Of a stretch of DNA of 46,669 nucleotides, positions 20,911 through 30,639 are shown piece by piece. The stretch lies in contig JNVV01000071.1 of assembly GCA_000733355.1 (NCBI GenBank), positions 29,061 to 75,729 of the forward strand, in the 5' to 3' direction. Made by a program: the position numbers and the translations under genes. Origin of the DNA: Falciphora oryzae. Taxonomy: Eukaryota; Ascomycota; Sordariomycetes; Magnaporthales; Magnaporthaceae. Position 1 is the first letter of the stretch; each line of letters begins with the position of its first letter. The notes beneath the pieces were generated by a model, which saw only the letters and a program-made list of their open reading frames with translations, was not told the origin of the DNA and ran no database searches.

Positions 20911-22108
20911 CACCTTCCCCCCGAAAAATTTTCCTATCGGACCCACTGTTAGTGGCCGCTAAGGAATCCCGGCCATTTTGGTAGTGGTGCCACCAAAAAA
21001 TGAGCCGGCAGCACAACAAGGTCTAACAGGCCATTTGGCTCTGTCTGACCCGCGTTCTCCGACTCCTTTCAACAACGACGTCGGCAACGCAACTGGGCTA
21101 AAAGAGCAGAGAATGGCTGGCAAAGGTATGCGGGTGCCTATTGCCAGTCGAGGGGAAGGCCTGCACCCTATCGCCTAGGGCGCGCTTCGCGCGCGCCGGA
21201 ATCTTCGACAATCGGGCGCTCCAACCTCCGCGCATTACTAGACCGCCCTTTGACTTCCTTTTCGCTTTCGCCTCGCGCACCGAGCCGAACGATTCGAACG
21301 CACAAGAAGACTGCAGGCCGGAAAGCAGTTAAAACACATTGGACGAATAGCCGGCCCGGCCGCCGCCGTCCCCCGCCACACACGCGACCCTTCGGTCGTA
21401 CACACACGCGACCCTTTCGGTCGTACACACACGCGACTCCTCCTCGGTCGACCGCATCCCAACGATACGCACGGCGCAAGATTGGCCTGTTTAAGCTTCT
21501 GCTTAAACACGCACGCGCAAGATTGGCTTGACGCTCGCGCCTCTATTTGTTGCCACGCGGTGACTATATTGAAGTATAGGTGGCATCGCACGCGCAAGAT
21601 CTTGACGCGGCTCTGTTTGCCAACCGTGAAGTGTTACGAATTGCCGTGCACCACGTTGGCAAGCCGCGCAGCCTATCGTTCGATACGCGATAAACACACA
21701 AGGAGCACAAAGGGTTGGAATTAGGCCCTCCAGCCCCCGAACTTTTCTTTCTTTGGCCGGGCCCAGGGGGGGGCCATTGCGGCACCTTCCCGACCAAACC
21801 CGGCCTTACTCTTTTCCCGGCACCTTGCCGGCCGATCGCTTTCACTACCACCAACAGCAGCGCTTACAGCGCCCCGGCGTTTATTCGCCCCCATTTTGCC
21901 GATTGCCCGCTCACTAACAAGGAGCGCCGGAATGCGGCCCGATCTCCGTGTGCTTTGGGCTTGCCCCTTGGTTAGATCTGTTAGCCGCCTCGATAGCAAC
22001 ATGTAGCCTAGTGTCAAGCTTAGGTAGCGCTAGCACGTCGTATGCCCCCTGGGAGGCAGGGACTGGTAGATCCCGACTACAACGACGTTAAATATACTCT
22101 CTCTCTCT
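20911..22108 (+). mobile_element. 1.2-kb retroposon with (CT)n end, copy 1
   Basis: A 1198-bp insertion in the Tc1 transposase gene begins CACCTTCCCCCCGAAAAATT and ends GTTAAATATA(CT)n. It is flanked by a 13-15 bp direct duplication of the target. Copy 2 is at 26309-27555, inverted, with its own 14-bp duplication and the same termini. Long duplications and a simple-repeat end are typical of target-primed retroposition (LINE- or SINE-like), but no reverse transcriptase is seen, so it is probably non-autonomous. It contains a hairpin at 21179-21198 and 25-bp tandem units (about 21381-21445). This copy is GC-rich and little affected by RIP. Confidence 0.8.
21381..21450 (+). repeat. 25-bp minisatellite inside retroposon copy 1
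   Basis: About three units of a roughly 25-bp sequence containing ACACGCGACCCTTTCGGTCG. Copy 2 has about four units in reverse (27001-27099), so unit number varies between copies. Confidence 0.8.
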
Positions 22109-22345
22109 CTACTCTGGCCTCCTAACAGCCCGGACCTTAACCCTATTGAAAATCTATGGTTTTAGATGAAAAATTGACTGGAAATGCACTATAATTTGCA
22201 GGAATTAACACCTTTCCAGCTTAAAGCAGCGGTTTTGGCTGCTTGCGAGGCAGTGCCAGTCGAGCTTTTGAAATCTTTAGCACGCTCCATAATCAGGAGG
22301 CTTAGGTTGGTGATCGCCAACGGGGGTCACCATATTCCGTATTGA
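22109..22345 (+). pseudogene. Tc1-type transposase, C-terminal part
   Basis: Continues the frame of 20536-20910 after the retroposon: WPPNSPDLNPIENLWF, then MKNWLEMHYNLQELTPFQL and EAVPVELLKSLARSIIRRL, ending with TGA at 22343-22345. It carries the third acidic position of the DDE triad (Glu of NPIENLW). One TAG follows LWF, at an expected Trp or Gln codon. The intact join after removing the insert shows that the retroposon entered a transposase gene that still read normally here. Confidence 0.85.
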
Positions 22346-22585
22346 ACGGTCAGTCAAAATACATTGATTTCTACTACAAATTGTGCGGCAATCGATGTAC
22401 CCCTACCTTACCTGCCCCCCTGGCCTACCCCCTGTCATTGCAGGAGGTAGGCCCCCACATGGGATTTGTGATCCCTGGGGCCTGTACAACAACAATCTAC
22501 TCTACTGCTAACGTTTACTTTGCCTGCCTGGCAGCTCTGATAGTCCCCCCCCAGCGCACTTCTGACGTGCAGACGTGGGCATGCG
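22346..22585. other. 3' flank of the CorA-like gene
   Basis: No gene. GGCCTACC and GGTAGGCC at 22422-22453 can form an 8-bp hairpin with a 16-base loop. Its role is unknown, possibly in the transcript end of the gene read from the right. Confidence 0.4.
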
Positions 22586-25500
22586 TTAGTTAAATGCGGT
22601 AAAAGCGACAGCCATCACCCACAGAGGCGCCCACATGGCGTTGACCCGAATGGCCACTTTGCCAAGGTGGGATACGGCCGCGCTTTCTTCGAGTTTCCAC
22701 GAGCCGACGGAAAGGCCGGCCAGCAGCACAATGCTCGCGCCGGCCGCGATGAGGACCCCTCCCCCCCTGACACGGTATTGATTGGCGTTAAAGCAGATGA
22801 CCGCCGCGGTGGCCGGCACCCAGAATAGCAGCGGGGCGACGGCCGCTTTCGCCGCGTCGGGCAATGCGCTGCGGTCCAGAGCCCACGTGGCGACGGACAG
22901 GCCACCTAGGACAACCGCGACGGCGGCCGCCAGCAGGAAACCCTCGAGGTCCCGGTCGGAAGCAATGTAAATAAACGCGCCGGCCGCCGGCAGCCAAAAG
23001 ATGAGCGGGGCTACAGCCACCTTGGCACCCCGCGGCAGGGCGCTGTCGTCCAGCTGCCAAATTGCAACAGTAATGCCCGCCAGGACGCCGAGAAACCCGG
23101 TGCCAGCACTGGTCCAGTTCCGGGCGCGGCGGTAGCTCCTCGACCGCGTGACGGCGGCGAGCCAGCTGAATGCGGCAATGGCTGGCAGCAAGATGATGAG
23201 CGGCGCGACGACGACCTTGGCGATGAGCGGCGGCGCGGCACTTTCGACGAGCTGCCAGACGGCGATGGAGAGCCCGGTCAAGACACACAGGGCGGCGCTT
23301 GCAATGACGGCGACAGGGAGCGCGTTGTAGTACCGCCACGGGAGACTGTCGCGGACGGACCAGGCCGCGGTAACGACGGCGGGGAGCCACATGACAAAGA
23401 CCGCGACGCACACCTTAACAGGCACGGGCAACAGCGGGCTCTCGGCGAGCTTCCAGGTTGCAATGGCCAGGCCAGCCGAGAGGGCCAGGACCCCGGCAAT
23501 AACCAGGGCGACCGGCAGGCCGCTCACGAGATAGCCGAGCATTTTGAGCCACCGGACGGCTAGCCCGTTGAGCTTGCTCGTGCTGAGGCCGCGGACGGTG
23601 CTAGGGAGCACCAGCGCGCCGGAGACAAGCTCCTTGCGGTACAGCGTTGTGTAGCTGGCGACGCTGAGGAGCACGGAAGCCAAGAACCAGTGCCACCATG
23701 CAAGCTGCCCTTGAAATTCCTGACCGCAAAGCCCCTGTTATTATCCGAAAAAAGGTACCGTTACTGATGAGAGGAAAAAGCGGAGCGGGCTTACATTAAT
23801 GTTCATCCCAAAAACACTCGACACCAGGCTGAGGGGGATAAAGAAGAAGGCCAGATTCGTCAGTTTGGACACAGACTCGGCCTCGCTGATGGCCTTTTGG
23901 CTCTCCACAATCGTGATGCTCGACATGAGGGCCTGGAAGGTGGTTTCGATACGGCGCGTGCTCCGGTCCACGTCCGCGATGAGGCGGCTGAGTTCCTGCC
24001 GCAGTCGGTGCCCTTGGCTTTTAGTAGACCCGGTAGATGCAAACGGGGATTCGTCGCCCTTTGTGGCAAGGTCCGCGGCCACCCGGCACAGCGACTTGCC
24101 CTGGTAGTACAGCGCGTTGCGCCACTTGCCTAGCTGCTCCCGCCAGAGCGGCATCAGCTCCTGCAGGCTGGCGTCGTCGTGCAGCGCCAGCTCGATGGTG
24201 TCGAGCGCGCAGCTCATGTTTTGCAGGACCCCGGCAATGTCGTCGCACATGAGCTGCGCAATGACCAACTTGACGAGCTTGGTGGGGTCCGAGCTGGGGG
24301 CCGACAAGGCCGCGCCGCTCGTGTTGTTCGGGTTGCCCGGGCGGCCGTTGTGATATTTCTCCAGGGCGGCGATGAACTTGCTTGCTTGTTTCGTATCTCG
24401 AGATTCGGAGTTGTTGCCATGTTCCGGCGACTTTTGCGGGTCTGAAGCGTGGCTTTGTACCCGGGTGTTGGCTTTATCTCCCGCCGCCCCAACTATACCG
24501 CCCGGGGCCACAACCCCGACGGGCTGCGAGTTGGGATTCTCCTCGTCGGCTATTCTTTCGTACGTGGGTCCTTGTCGGCCCCTAGGCTTTCTGGAGCCCG
24601 GTTGTTTTGGCGCAGCGTCGCCCGGGCCCTCGTTGGGTTCTTTGTCCACGCCGCCGTCGCGGCCATCGTCGTTGTTGTCGCCGCCCTGTAAAAAACACGG
24701 GACCTGCTTCCGTTTCACCGTTTTACCCATGGTCCAAAAGTCAAAATAAACGTCGACAATCTCGTGGTGTCGCACCGGGTCCTCTAATACCACGCCTGAC
24801 GCGGGGTTAGTACTGCGCTCGATGGAACGAAACAGAAACCAGGGCAGGCTGCTCGCCAGTTTCCAGTAAGGTATTAAGGTACTCACCAACCGTCAGGCCA
24901 CCCACCCTTATACCGAAGTACGACATGCACTCCTGCGCTGCGTGGTCGCCGGCCCGTGTCGAACTGGGCGGCGAAATGACATGGTATGGCCGGTGTGGGC
25001 GGCAATAGTATCGCTCATGGCTGAGCCGAAGCTTCCAGGGGTCGCCGGGGGTGTCGATGCTGTAGGGCCGGCGAGTCAGGATGCGCTGCCGGATCTGGTA
25101 CTGCCGCAGGTTCTGCGCCTCGGTCCGCCACCAGCTGGCGAAGAGGCAAACGCCTGCCGTCTCCGTTACTGCCGCTTCGCAAAGCTCTCGCTGCGTCTTT
25201 TCCTCGTTATCGAAGTGCGCCCTAATAAACTCGCGCAGTCTCAAGACGAGCGGTCCACCATGCTCCGGATCCGGGCCACCTTCGGCGGTCCAGGCCGCCA
25301 GACCATCCATTAGGGATCGATCACCGTTGACCACAAAAATCTTGGCGGCTAGCCCCGGCGGCGTGCTGCTATTGTTGAGCTTTGATAAGGCAGCGATGGC
25401 GGCGAGATCGGCGTCAAAGATGCGGAGGTTGCCGTTGTCGGCAATCTCGATGCATCGCACAGTAGGCTCCGGGGACGGCGCCGGGCCCGGGGGATCCCCG

Positions 25501-25661
25501 TCGCCGCTTCTCGGCGTCTGGTTCGCCTTGTGGGCGAGCTTGCGGTCCATATCGGGGATATTCCGAAGCGTTGACGACTCTAACAGCGACCCGCTGGTGT
25601 TTTCTCGAGGCATTAAAAAAAAAGTGTGCGAGCTTGAGATTCGACTCGGGGGGCAGCGCAT
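22586..25661 (-). CDS. CorA-like transporter fused to five two-helix membrane repeats
   Basis: Minus-strand exons 25661-24887, 24795-23795 and 23734-22586 encode 974 residues. The 91-nt intron 1 is GTGAGT...ACTAAC...CAG; the 60-nt intron 2 is GTAAGC...ACAG. Residues 1-258 lack a named domain. The region about 259-420 is Pro/Gly/Asp-rich and probably disordered. A helical stalk leads to SVSKLTNLAFFFIPLSLVSS and the GMN motif (588-590), followed by a second membrane helix (WFLASVLLSVASYTTLY). This is the CorA pore layout, and CorA proteins move Mg2+ and similar ions. Unusually, the protein continues for some 300 residues with five repeats starting at about 680, 746, 812, 870 and 932, each GLSxAxWxLxxSAxP...AKVAVAPLIFWLPA. 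The whole gene is GC-rich and undamaged. An alternative start at Met 17 (MPRENTSG) is possible. A plasma or organelle membrane location is inferred. Confidence 0.8.
22610..23480 (-). repeat. Five-fold internal repeat coding for membrane segments
   Basis: In the last exon of the CorA-like gene, five units of 58-66 codons align on GLAIATWKLAES, GLSIAVWQLVES, GITVAIWQLDDS, GLSVATWALDRS and GLSVGSWKLEES. Each is followed by AK(V/A)AVAPL(I/L)(F)W(L/V)PA or a variant. Each unit predicts two hydrophobic helices joined by a short acidic/Pro segment. Protein similarity is clear while DNA identity is lower, so the expansion is not recent. Confidence 0.85.
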
Positions 25662-26294
25662 ATCCTCCCTAACGATGGGGTTTATTAATTTTTGCGGGTA
25701 AGATCACAATGTTCAAGTTTGCTCGTTGGGCGTTTTGTCTCAAGACGTGCGTCGTGCTAATTCGCCCGTTTTCAAGCCCCCTTGACTGGCCACAGGGCAG
25801 GCTGCGGGATAGTAGCAGCGCATTCTTTCCCTCAAGTGACCGGCTTCCCCAAAGTAGAATAGTTCAAAGTCCTCGCCAAATTACCTCGGGTGTAACCTAT
25901 TGAGCTAAGGCGGCTGCGCGTGCGGCTGAGTTGGGTTGATGCCCGACGGCTAAGAACGCCTTTGAAGAAGGTCGGTCCCGAGGGGAGAGATGTGTGGGAA
26001 TGGATGGTGTTGCACCACGTGCAAGTTTGTTTGGTCACGTGTAATTCTAATTAGTAATAGTGCACGAGCTGTGTGGCCGTAGACGCGTTTAATGCAAATT
26101 TGGCAGACCGTTTGTCGGGAGGGTCACAGACAGGCAGAACAGAATCAATTAACCATTACGTTAAATCATTTTTGGTTATTACGCTGTGCAATAAATTAAA
26201 AGTCTCATTAGCAACGTCCAGTTTACCGCGCAAATTAGCAACGTATAACGACAACGATAATGTTTACCCAAAATACGACCCCATTTTTCGAGGA
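25662..26294. other. Upstream region of the CorA-like gene
   Basis: This is the 5' flank of the minus-strand gene, with no gene of its own. It contains the roughly 60-bp sequence shared with the HeLo gene (26021-26080). From about 26085 it becomes AT-rich, RIP-damaged sequence of the next element, which I cannot classify. Confidence 0.5.
26021..26080 (-). promoter_or_regulatory. Shared upstream sequence (CorA-like gene side)
   Basis: Read on the minus strand, this roughly 60-bp stretch matches 40034-40092 upstream of the HeLo gene. Common blocks are GCCACACAG, GTGCAC, ATTACTAAT and CACGTGACCAAACAAACTTG. It lies about 360-420 bp before the CorA-like start, in the same direction relative to its gene as the other copy. 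CACGTG is an E-box palindrome, the site bound by bHLH factors. It could equally be the worn end of a repeat. Confidence 0.6.
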
Positions 26295-26308
26295 CCACAC
26301 CGGGTGGA

Positions 26309-27555
26309 GAGAGAGAGAGAGAGAGTTTATTTAACGTCGGTGGATCGGGATCTACCAGTCCCTGCTTCCCAAAGGGCATACAACGTGCTAGCGCTACCTA
26401 AGCTTAACACTAAGCTATATGTTGCTATCGAAGCGGCTAATAAAATCAAACCAAAGGGCAAGCCCAAAGCACACGAAATTCGGGCCGCATTCCGGCGCTT
26501 TTTGTTAATAAGCGGGCAATCGGCAAAAAAAAGGCGAATAAACGCCAAAGCGCTGTAAACGCTGCTATTAGTGGTAGTAAAAACTATCGGCCGGCAAAGT
26601 GCCAGAAAAAGAGCAGGGCCGGGTTTGGGCGGGAAGGTACCGCAATGGCCCCCCCTAAGCCCGGCCAAAAAAAAAAAGTTCGGAGGCTAAAGGGCCTGGT
26701 TCCAACCCTATGTGCTCTTTATATGTTTATCGCGTATCGAACGGTACGCTGCGCGGCTTGCCAACGTGGTGTACGGCAATTCGTAACACTTTACGGTTGG
26801 CAAACAGAGCCGCGTCAAAATTTTACGCGTGCGATACCACCTATACTTTAGTATAATCACCGCGTAGCAACAAACAAAGGCGCGAGCGTTAAACTAATTT
26901 TGCGCGTGCGTATTTAAGCAGCTTATGTGCTTAAACAGGCCAATCTTGCGCCGTGCGTATCGTTAAGATACGGTCGACCGAGGAGGAATCGCGTATGGGT
27001 ACGACCGGAAGGGTCGCGTGCGTATACGACCGGAAGGGTCGCGTGCGTATACGACCGGAAGGGTCGCGTGTATGTACGCCCGAAAGGGTCGCGTATGTGG
27101 CGGGGGACGGCGGCGGCCGGGCCGGCTATTCGTCCAATGTATTCTAACTGCTTGCCGGCCTGCAGTCTTTTTATGCGTTCGAATCGTTCGCGAGGCGAGG
27201 GCGACAAAAGTTAAAAGGCGGTCTGGTAATGCGCGAAGGTTGGAACAATCCGATTGTCGAGGGTTTCGGCGCGCGCGAGGCGCGCCCTAGGCGATAGGGT
27301 GCAGGACCTTCCCAAACTGGCAATAGGCACCCCCAATACCGTTGCCAGCCATTTTCTGCTTTTTTGGCCCAGTTGCGTTGCCGACGTCGTTGTTGAAAGG
27401 AGTCGGAGAACGCGAGCAAAAACAAGCCAAATGGCTTGTTAGTGCCCGATAGTGCTGTTCCGGCCATTTTGGTGGGCCGCACACCAAAAATGGCCGGGCT
27501 TCCTTAGCGGTTACTAACAATGGGTCCGACAGGAAAATTTTTTCGGGGGAAGGTG
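26309..27555 (-). mobile_element. 1.2-kb retroposon with (CT)n end, copy 2 (inverted)
   Basis: A 1247-bp insertion runs from (GA)n-TTTATTTAACG to GGGGGAAGGTG on the plus strand, the reverse of copy 1. It is flanked by the perfect 14-bp duplication CCACACCGGGTGGA (26295-26308 and 27556-27569). It has four 25-bp minisatellite units (27001-27099). The open frame crossing its left end (26073-26558) ends with KPKAHEIRAAFRRFLL, a reading that copy 1 also holds in broken form (PKAHGDRAAFRRSLL). It is more AT-rich and more C-to-T changed than copy 1. Confidence 0.8.
27001..27099 (-). repeat. 25-bp minisatellite inside retroposon copy 2
   Basis: Four units start at 27001, 27026, 27051 and 27076 (ACGACCGGAAGGGTCGCGTG plus five bases). 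The first three are nearly identical; the last differs at several positions. Confidence 0.9.
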
Positions 27556-27829
27556 CCACACCGGGTGGATAGGATGGAATCGAGCCTTTTTTTTTAAAAA
27601 AAAAAAAGCGATCTCCCTAAAGGTTAAGGCCTTCGTATTGGGCGAAAAAAAATGGCCTCGATTACCTTCGCCGCCGAAAATCCCAAAGATAGACGAAAAA
27701 CTCGTCCCCGGCCCGGCTACGCGGAAAAGTACGCGTAAAAGACCCCAAGTCGGCACTTTTTCGTTGTCTAGCGCAACCGCGACCTTTTCGATCCTTGACC
27801 CAAACCGCGGGAGCGTCCCTGAGATTTAA

Positions 27830-28860
27830 AGATTCGGATATTAGGTAAACGACCGCGTTTATTCGTACTAATTGTTAATTTATTAATATTACGAAAAAAA
27901 CGTCGAAACCTTTTATTAGTGGATAGAAAAAACGGTAGCTTAGTCCTTTTAAAACCGGTATTTGAAGAGGAAACGGATTTTTTAGGGCCGTTGATACAAA
28001 TCAGCTACCAACGATTTAAAAAATACGGAGATTCGTTTTTTACGGAAAATGAAAAGGCAGCGAGAAATGCATACAACGCAGCTTTGGGAGGATTAAAAAG
28101 CTACAAAGATACTGAAAAGTAGCTGAAGAAATTCGAATTGGCTATGGAAAAGGGAATCGAGGTCGATTTTTTAGAGGCTATAACTTCCGCGATATGGTTT
28201 CCAACAACTATTAATGCTATGGGTACCATATATAAGCTTTGGGTTTATAGCATACGTAAAAAAAATTTCCCGAAAGCAATAGCAGGGATTTTAAAGTACT
28301 AAAATATCGTTAGGGAAATTCGGGGGGCTATACAGGCAAAAGCCGGTTTGATTGTTCCTAAAGGCAATAGCGTTAGGGCTGCCGGCTTTAGGCAGCCGAT
28401 TTAAAGGCGGTTTTTAGATCCCAATCCCGCGACGAGAATTAAAAGCAAAAGCTACTATCAAACGATAACGGCGAAACAGTTTCCCGCAAAAATACCCGCA
28501 AACGAACCTTACAAGCGTTTAACCCAAATGGACGAAGCCTTTAGGCTAAATCGAACTTTCGAAAAGTGATACAAAAAGGAGGATCCGTTTTAGCGTCAAA
28601 GAAAGTTTGCCGTGTATGCGGGCAACCAGGCCACCGATTAGAAAACTGTTTTTATGTTTTGAAAAACCTCGCTTAGAAATGGTGGAAATTAGCAGTGGCA
28701 ATGCAAAACCTAATTTCTATCCGGCGATAGGAAAATAAAAAGTTTAATGCTTTTATTAAAAAGATCCAGAAAAAATACAAAGCCGGAAAATAAAAAAAGG
28801 GAAGGAAATCCGTATTTTGGGCAAACCGTATAAAGGAAATTGAAAGCGAGGATTAACTAA
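27830..28860 (+). pseudogene. Copia gag with zinc knuckle
   Basis: The best open part (27919-28122) reads LLKPVFEEETDFLGPL and AYNAALGGLKSYKDTEK. It continues past a stop with EVDFLEAITSAIWFPT and RLTQMDEAFRLNRTFEK. A zinc knuckle at 28608-28649 reads CRVCGQPGHRLENC, fitting C-x2-C-x4-H-x4-C with all four metal ligands kept. Gag packages the element's RNA. Stops between the pieces make it a relic. Confidence 0.75.
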
Positions 28861-29290
28861 TACGACGAATGGGAGTCGTTTTTAGCGCTTTAACGATTAC
28901 AATAAACGCTTTAACCTATTGCGCTGTTTTTAACGTAAGCAATTACCCATTCCACCGATTTACGATATTTGATTTCGGGGCCATATTGCATATTTTTAAC
29001 GACTTAAGCCGGTTCTGGAACTTTAAATACGCTATAGCCGGAAACTACGTATAAGCCGGTTTAGAAAAGATCTAAATTATTGGCTACGGAGACGTGACTT
29101 TAACAGTATCAACGAGGTTTAGATTAGCTTATATACGGCTAAAAAACGTGGCTTTGATCGAAAGGTTCGTTTGCAACGTGGTTTCCCTAATATGTTTTAT
29201 ACGGAAAGGTTGGTAGTGGGATATTAAACGAAACCCACTTGCATTTAGAGATAGCGACGATTAGTTCCTAGCTGTTATTCCTAATAAGCA
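28860..29290 (+). pseudogene. Copia protease region
   Basis: The plus strand reads FDFGAILHIFNDLSRFWNF where copia proteases have DSGAT-HICND-S-F. The catalytic Asp-Ser-Gly is read as Asp-Phe-Gly. It continues with IIGYGDVTLTV and LKNVALIERFVCNVVSL, as expected of the family. Broken by stops. Confidence 0.65.
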
Positions 29291-29579
29291 TAGTTAATTC
29301 CTGCTGGAATATAACCTAATAACGCCGGTACGAAAGGGAAATTAGGGGGCTTTTGCAACAGTTCTAAAAACTCCCTAACCTACGGCTAAACGTTAGAACT
29401 CCCGGCATTACCGTTAATTTCCCCCGGGGGACGGGATATTTTGGCACCTCCGGTTTAGGCATCCGGGCCCCGAGGTCTTTGCCCAAGCCACTAAACGTAC
29501 AGTTGGATTGCGGCTATAAAGTCCGCCTACCGCCAAATGCGAGGCTTGCGCTTATGCTAAGATAAAAGAGGTTGTTAGT

Positions 29580-30276
29580 CGAATGCCCCGAATCGAAGTG
29601 ACGGAGTTAGGGGAATCCCTATCTGTGGATTATGGCTATTGGCTAGAGGATCCAAAAGGCTACTAGTATTAGTTGCATTTCCATAACGATTGGAGCGGGT
29701 ATATTTGGAGCTATTTTTGCAAGGAGAAGTTAACGGCAGAGCTTTTGCGGTGTTATAGCGATTTATAAAGCCTGTCACAGTGCTGCACCTAGGTCTTGGG
29801 AAAAGAGCTTGTTGTTGCGCGAGGAAGGAAAGAAGGACTCCCGTCTACCAGGTGGCGAGAGGCCGTCTATATACACGTTGGCCTTGACCCGGGCGTTGCT
29901 CCGTGACAAAGCTGGTTGAATAATTTTTATGGAATAAAGATCAAGCACGTCCGTTCCGATAACGAGTTTACCACCCAACTTTGGGAGCAAAGGCTTTAAA
30001 CGGAAGGCGTTAACGCGATACCCTCCGCCCCATATACACAAGCCCAGAACGGTGGTGCCGAACGGATGGGAGGCGTCCTTGCTGAAAAAACAAGGGCTAT
30101 GTTACTTTATGCCAACCTTCCTCGAAACCTTTGGACCGAAGCTGCTTCCGCGGCTATTTATTTCAATAACAAACTGCCTAAGCAGAGATACTATTAGCAG
30201 TCCCCATACGAGCGTTTTTTTTGGCTATTTAGCAAACCGAAATGGGCATGCAACGCTTGCAAAACAACCGCGTTAA
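29580..30276 (+). pseudogene. Copia integrase, truncated
   Basis: Near 29950-30270, across two frames, it reads RSDNEFTTQLWEQRL, then APYTQAQNGGAERMGGVLAE, then TRAMLLYANLPRNLWTEAA and AIYFNNKLPK. This is the copia integrase core with the second Asp (SDNE) and the Glu (GGAERM). The upstream third is heavily frameshifted. It ends where the gypsy LTR begins. Confidence 0.8.
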
Positions 30277-30281
30277 ACGCA

Positions 30282-30560
30282 TGTCACGGGGTAAGCCGAA
30301 GGCCTGTACGAGGTAATTACGATAATATTAAACGGTAACCAGGGGGTAAAAGTCCTATATTGCTATAGGGTAGATACGACAACTTTAATTTGGTTATTGC
30401 AATCCCGGATTGCCTTAACCAATCTGCCTAAGTAGCGTGGCCCCTGGGGGCCCGGTTACGTGCCCTGGGGTCCTCAGCCTTCGCGTGGCGCAGCCTCCTG
30501 GAGGGAGGCTAGGGACCTCCCCCTGTAGCGGCCCTTTTTATTGTTAAGGGCCTTTTTACA
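30282..30560 (-). repeat. 3' LTR of the inverted gypsy copy
   Basis: Plus-strand ends TGTCACGGGG and CTTTTTACA give TG...CA ends. 279 bp, matching 20255-20530 in reverse. Confidence 0.9.
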
Positions 30561-30639
30561 CTATCCCCCTTTTAAAGCGTTAACGTTTCGGCAACGCTTT
30601 TTCGTAACTCGGCGGGGGATCTTCCTTTAACTTACACCA

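Larger units (their letters stand above)
10994..22365 (+). mobile_element. Tc1-type transposon split by two later insertions
   Basis: Transposase pieces at 20536-20910 and 22109-22345 read on the plus strand and join exactly once the 1.2-kb retroposon and one copy of its 15-bp target duplication are removed. The gypsy element at 11168-20530 interrupts the upstream part, proven by the CGGAG duplication on either side. I take the left edge as near 10994, where TTTTGACT resembles the reverse complement of AGTCAAAA at 22353, but this terminal repeat is short and unproven. The transposon is therefore older than both insertions. Confidence 0.65.
27570..30281 (+). mobile_element. Ty1/copia element (second family), gag to integrase only
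   Basis: The plus strand carries gag (about 27830-28860), a protease region (about 28860-29290) and an integrase (about 29580-30276). The element is cut at 30281 by the inverted gypsy LTR, and no RT of this family follows it in the window. Its integrase differs clearly from that of copies A and B, so it is a different family. TAA/TAG codons and frameshifts are frequent. The retroposon copy 2 inserted just upstream of its gag. Confidence 0.75.

Noticed and set aside
21238..22017. Several 60-120 codon open frames in both strands of retroposon copy 1
   Set aside because: They cross the minisatellite and GC-rich hairpins, and none is kept open with codon-like substitutions in copy 2. Only the PKAH...RAAFRR stretch is shared, and it is too short to call a gene.
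22788..23411. 207-codon minus-strand frame and other long frames overlapping the CorA-like gene
   Set aside because: They are shadow frames of a GC-rich gene; the membrane-repeat frame has clear internal homology and joins the other exons by good splice sites.
24796..24886. A 38-nt intron ending at GCGAGCAG in the CorA-like gene
   Set aside because: It would break the frame and is too short; the acceptor after GTACTAACC 91 nt from the donor keeps the frame and has a perfect branch site.
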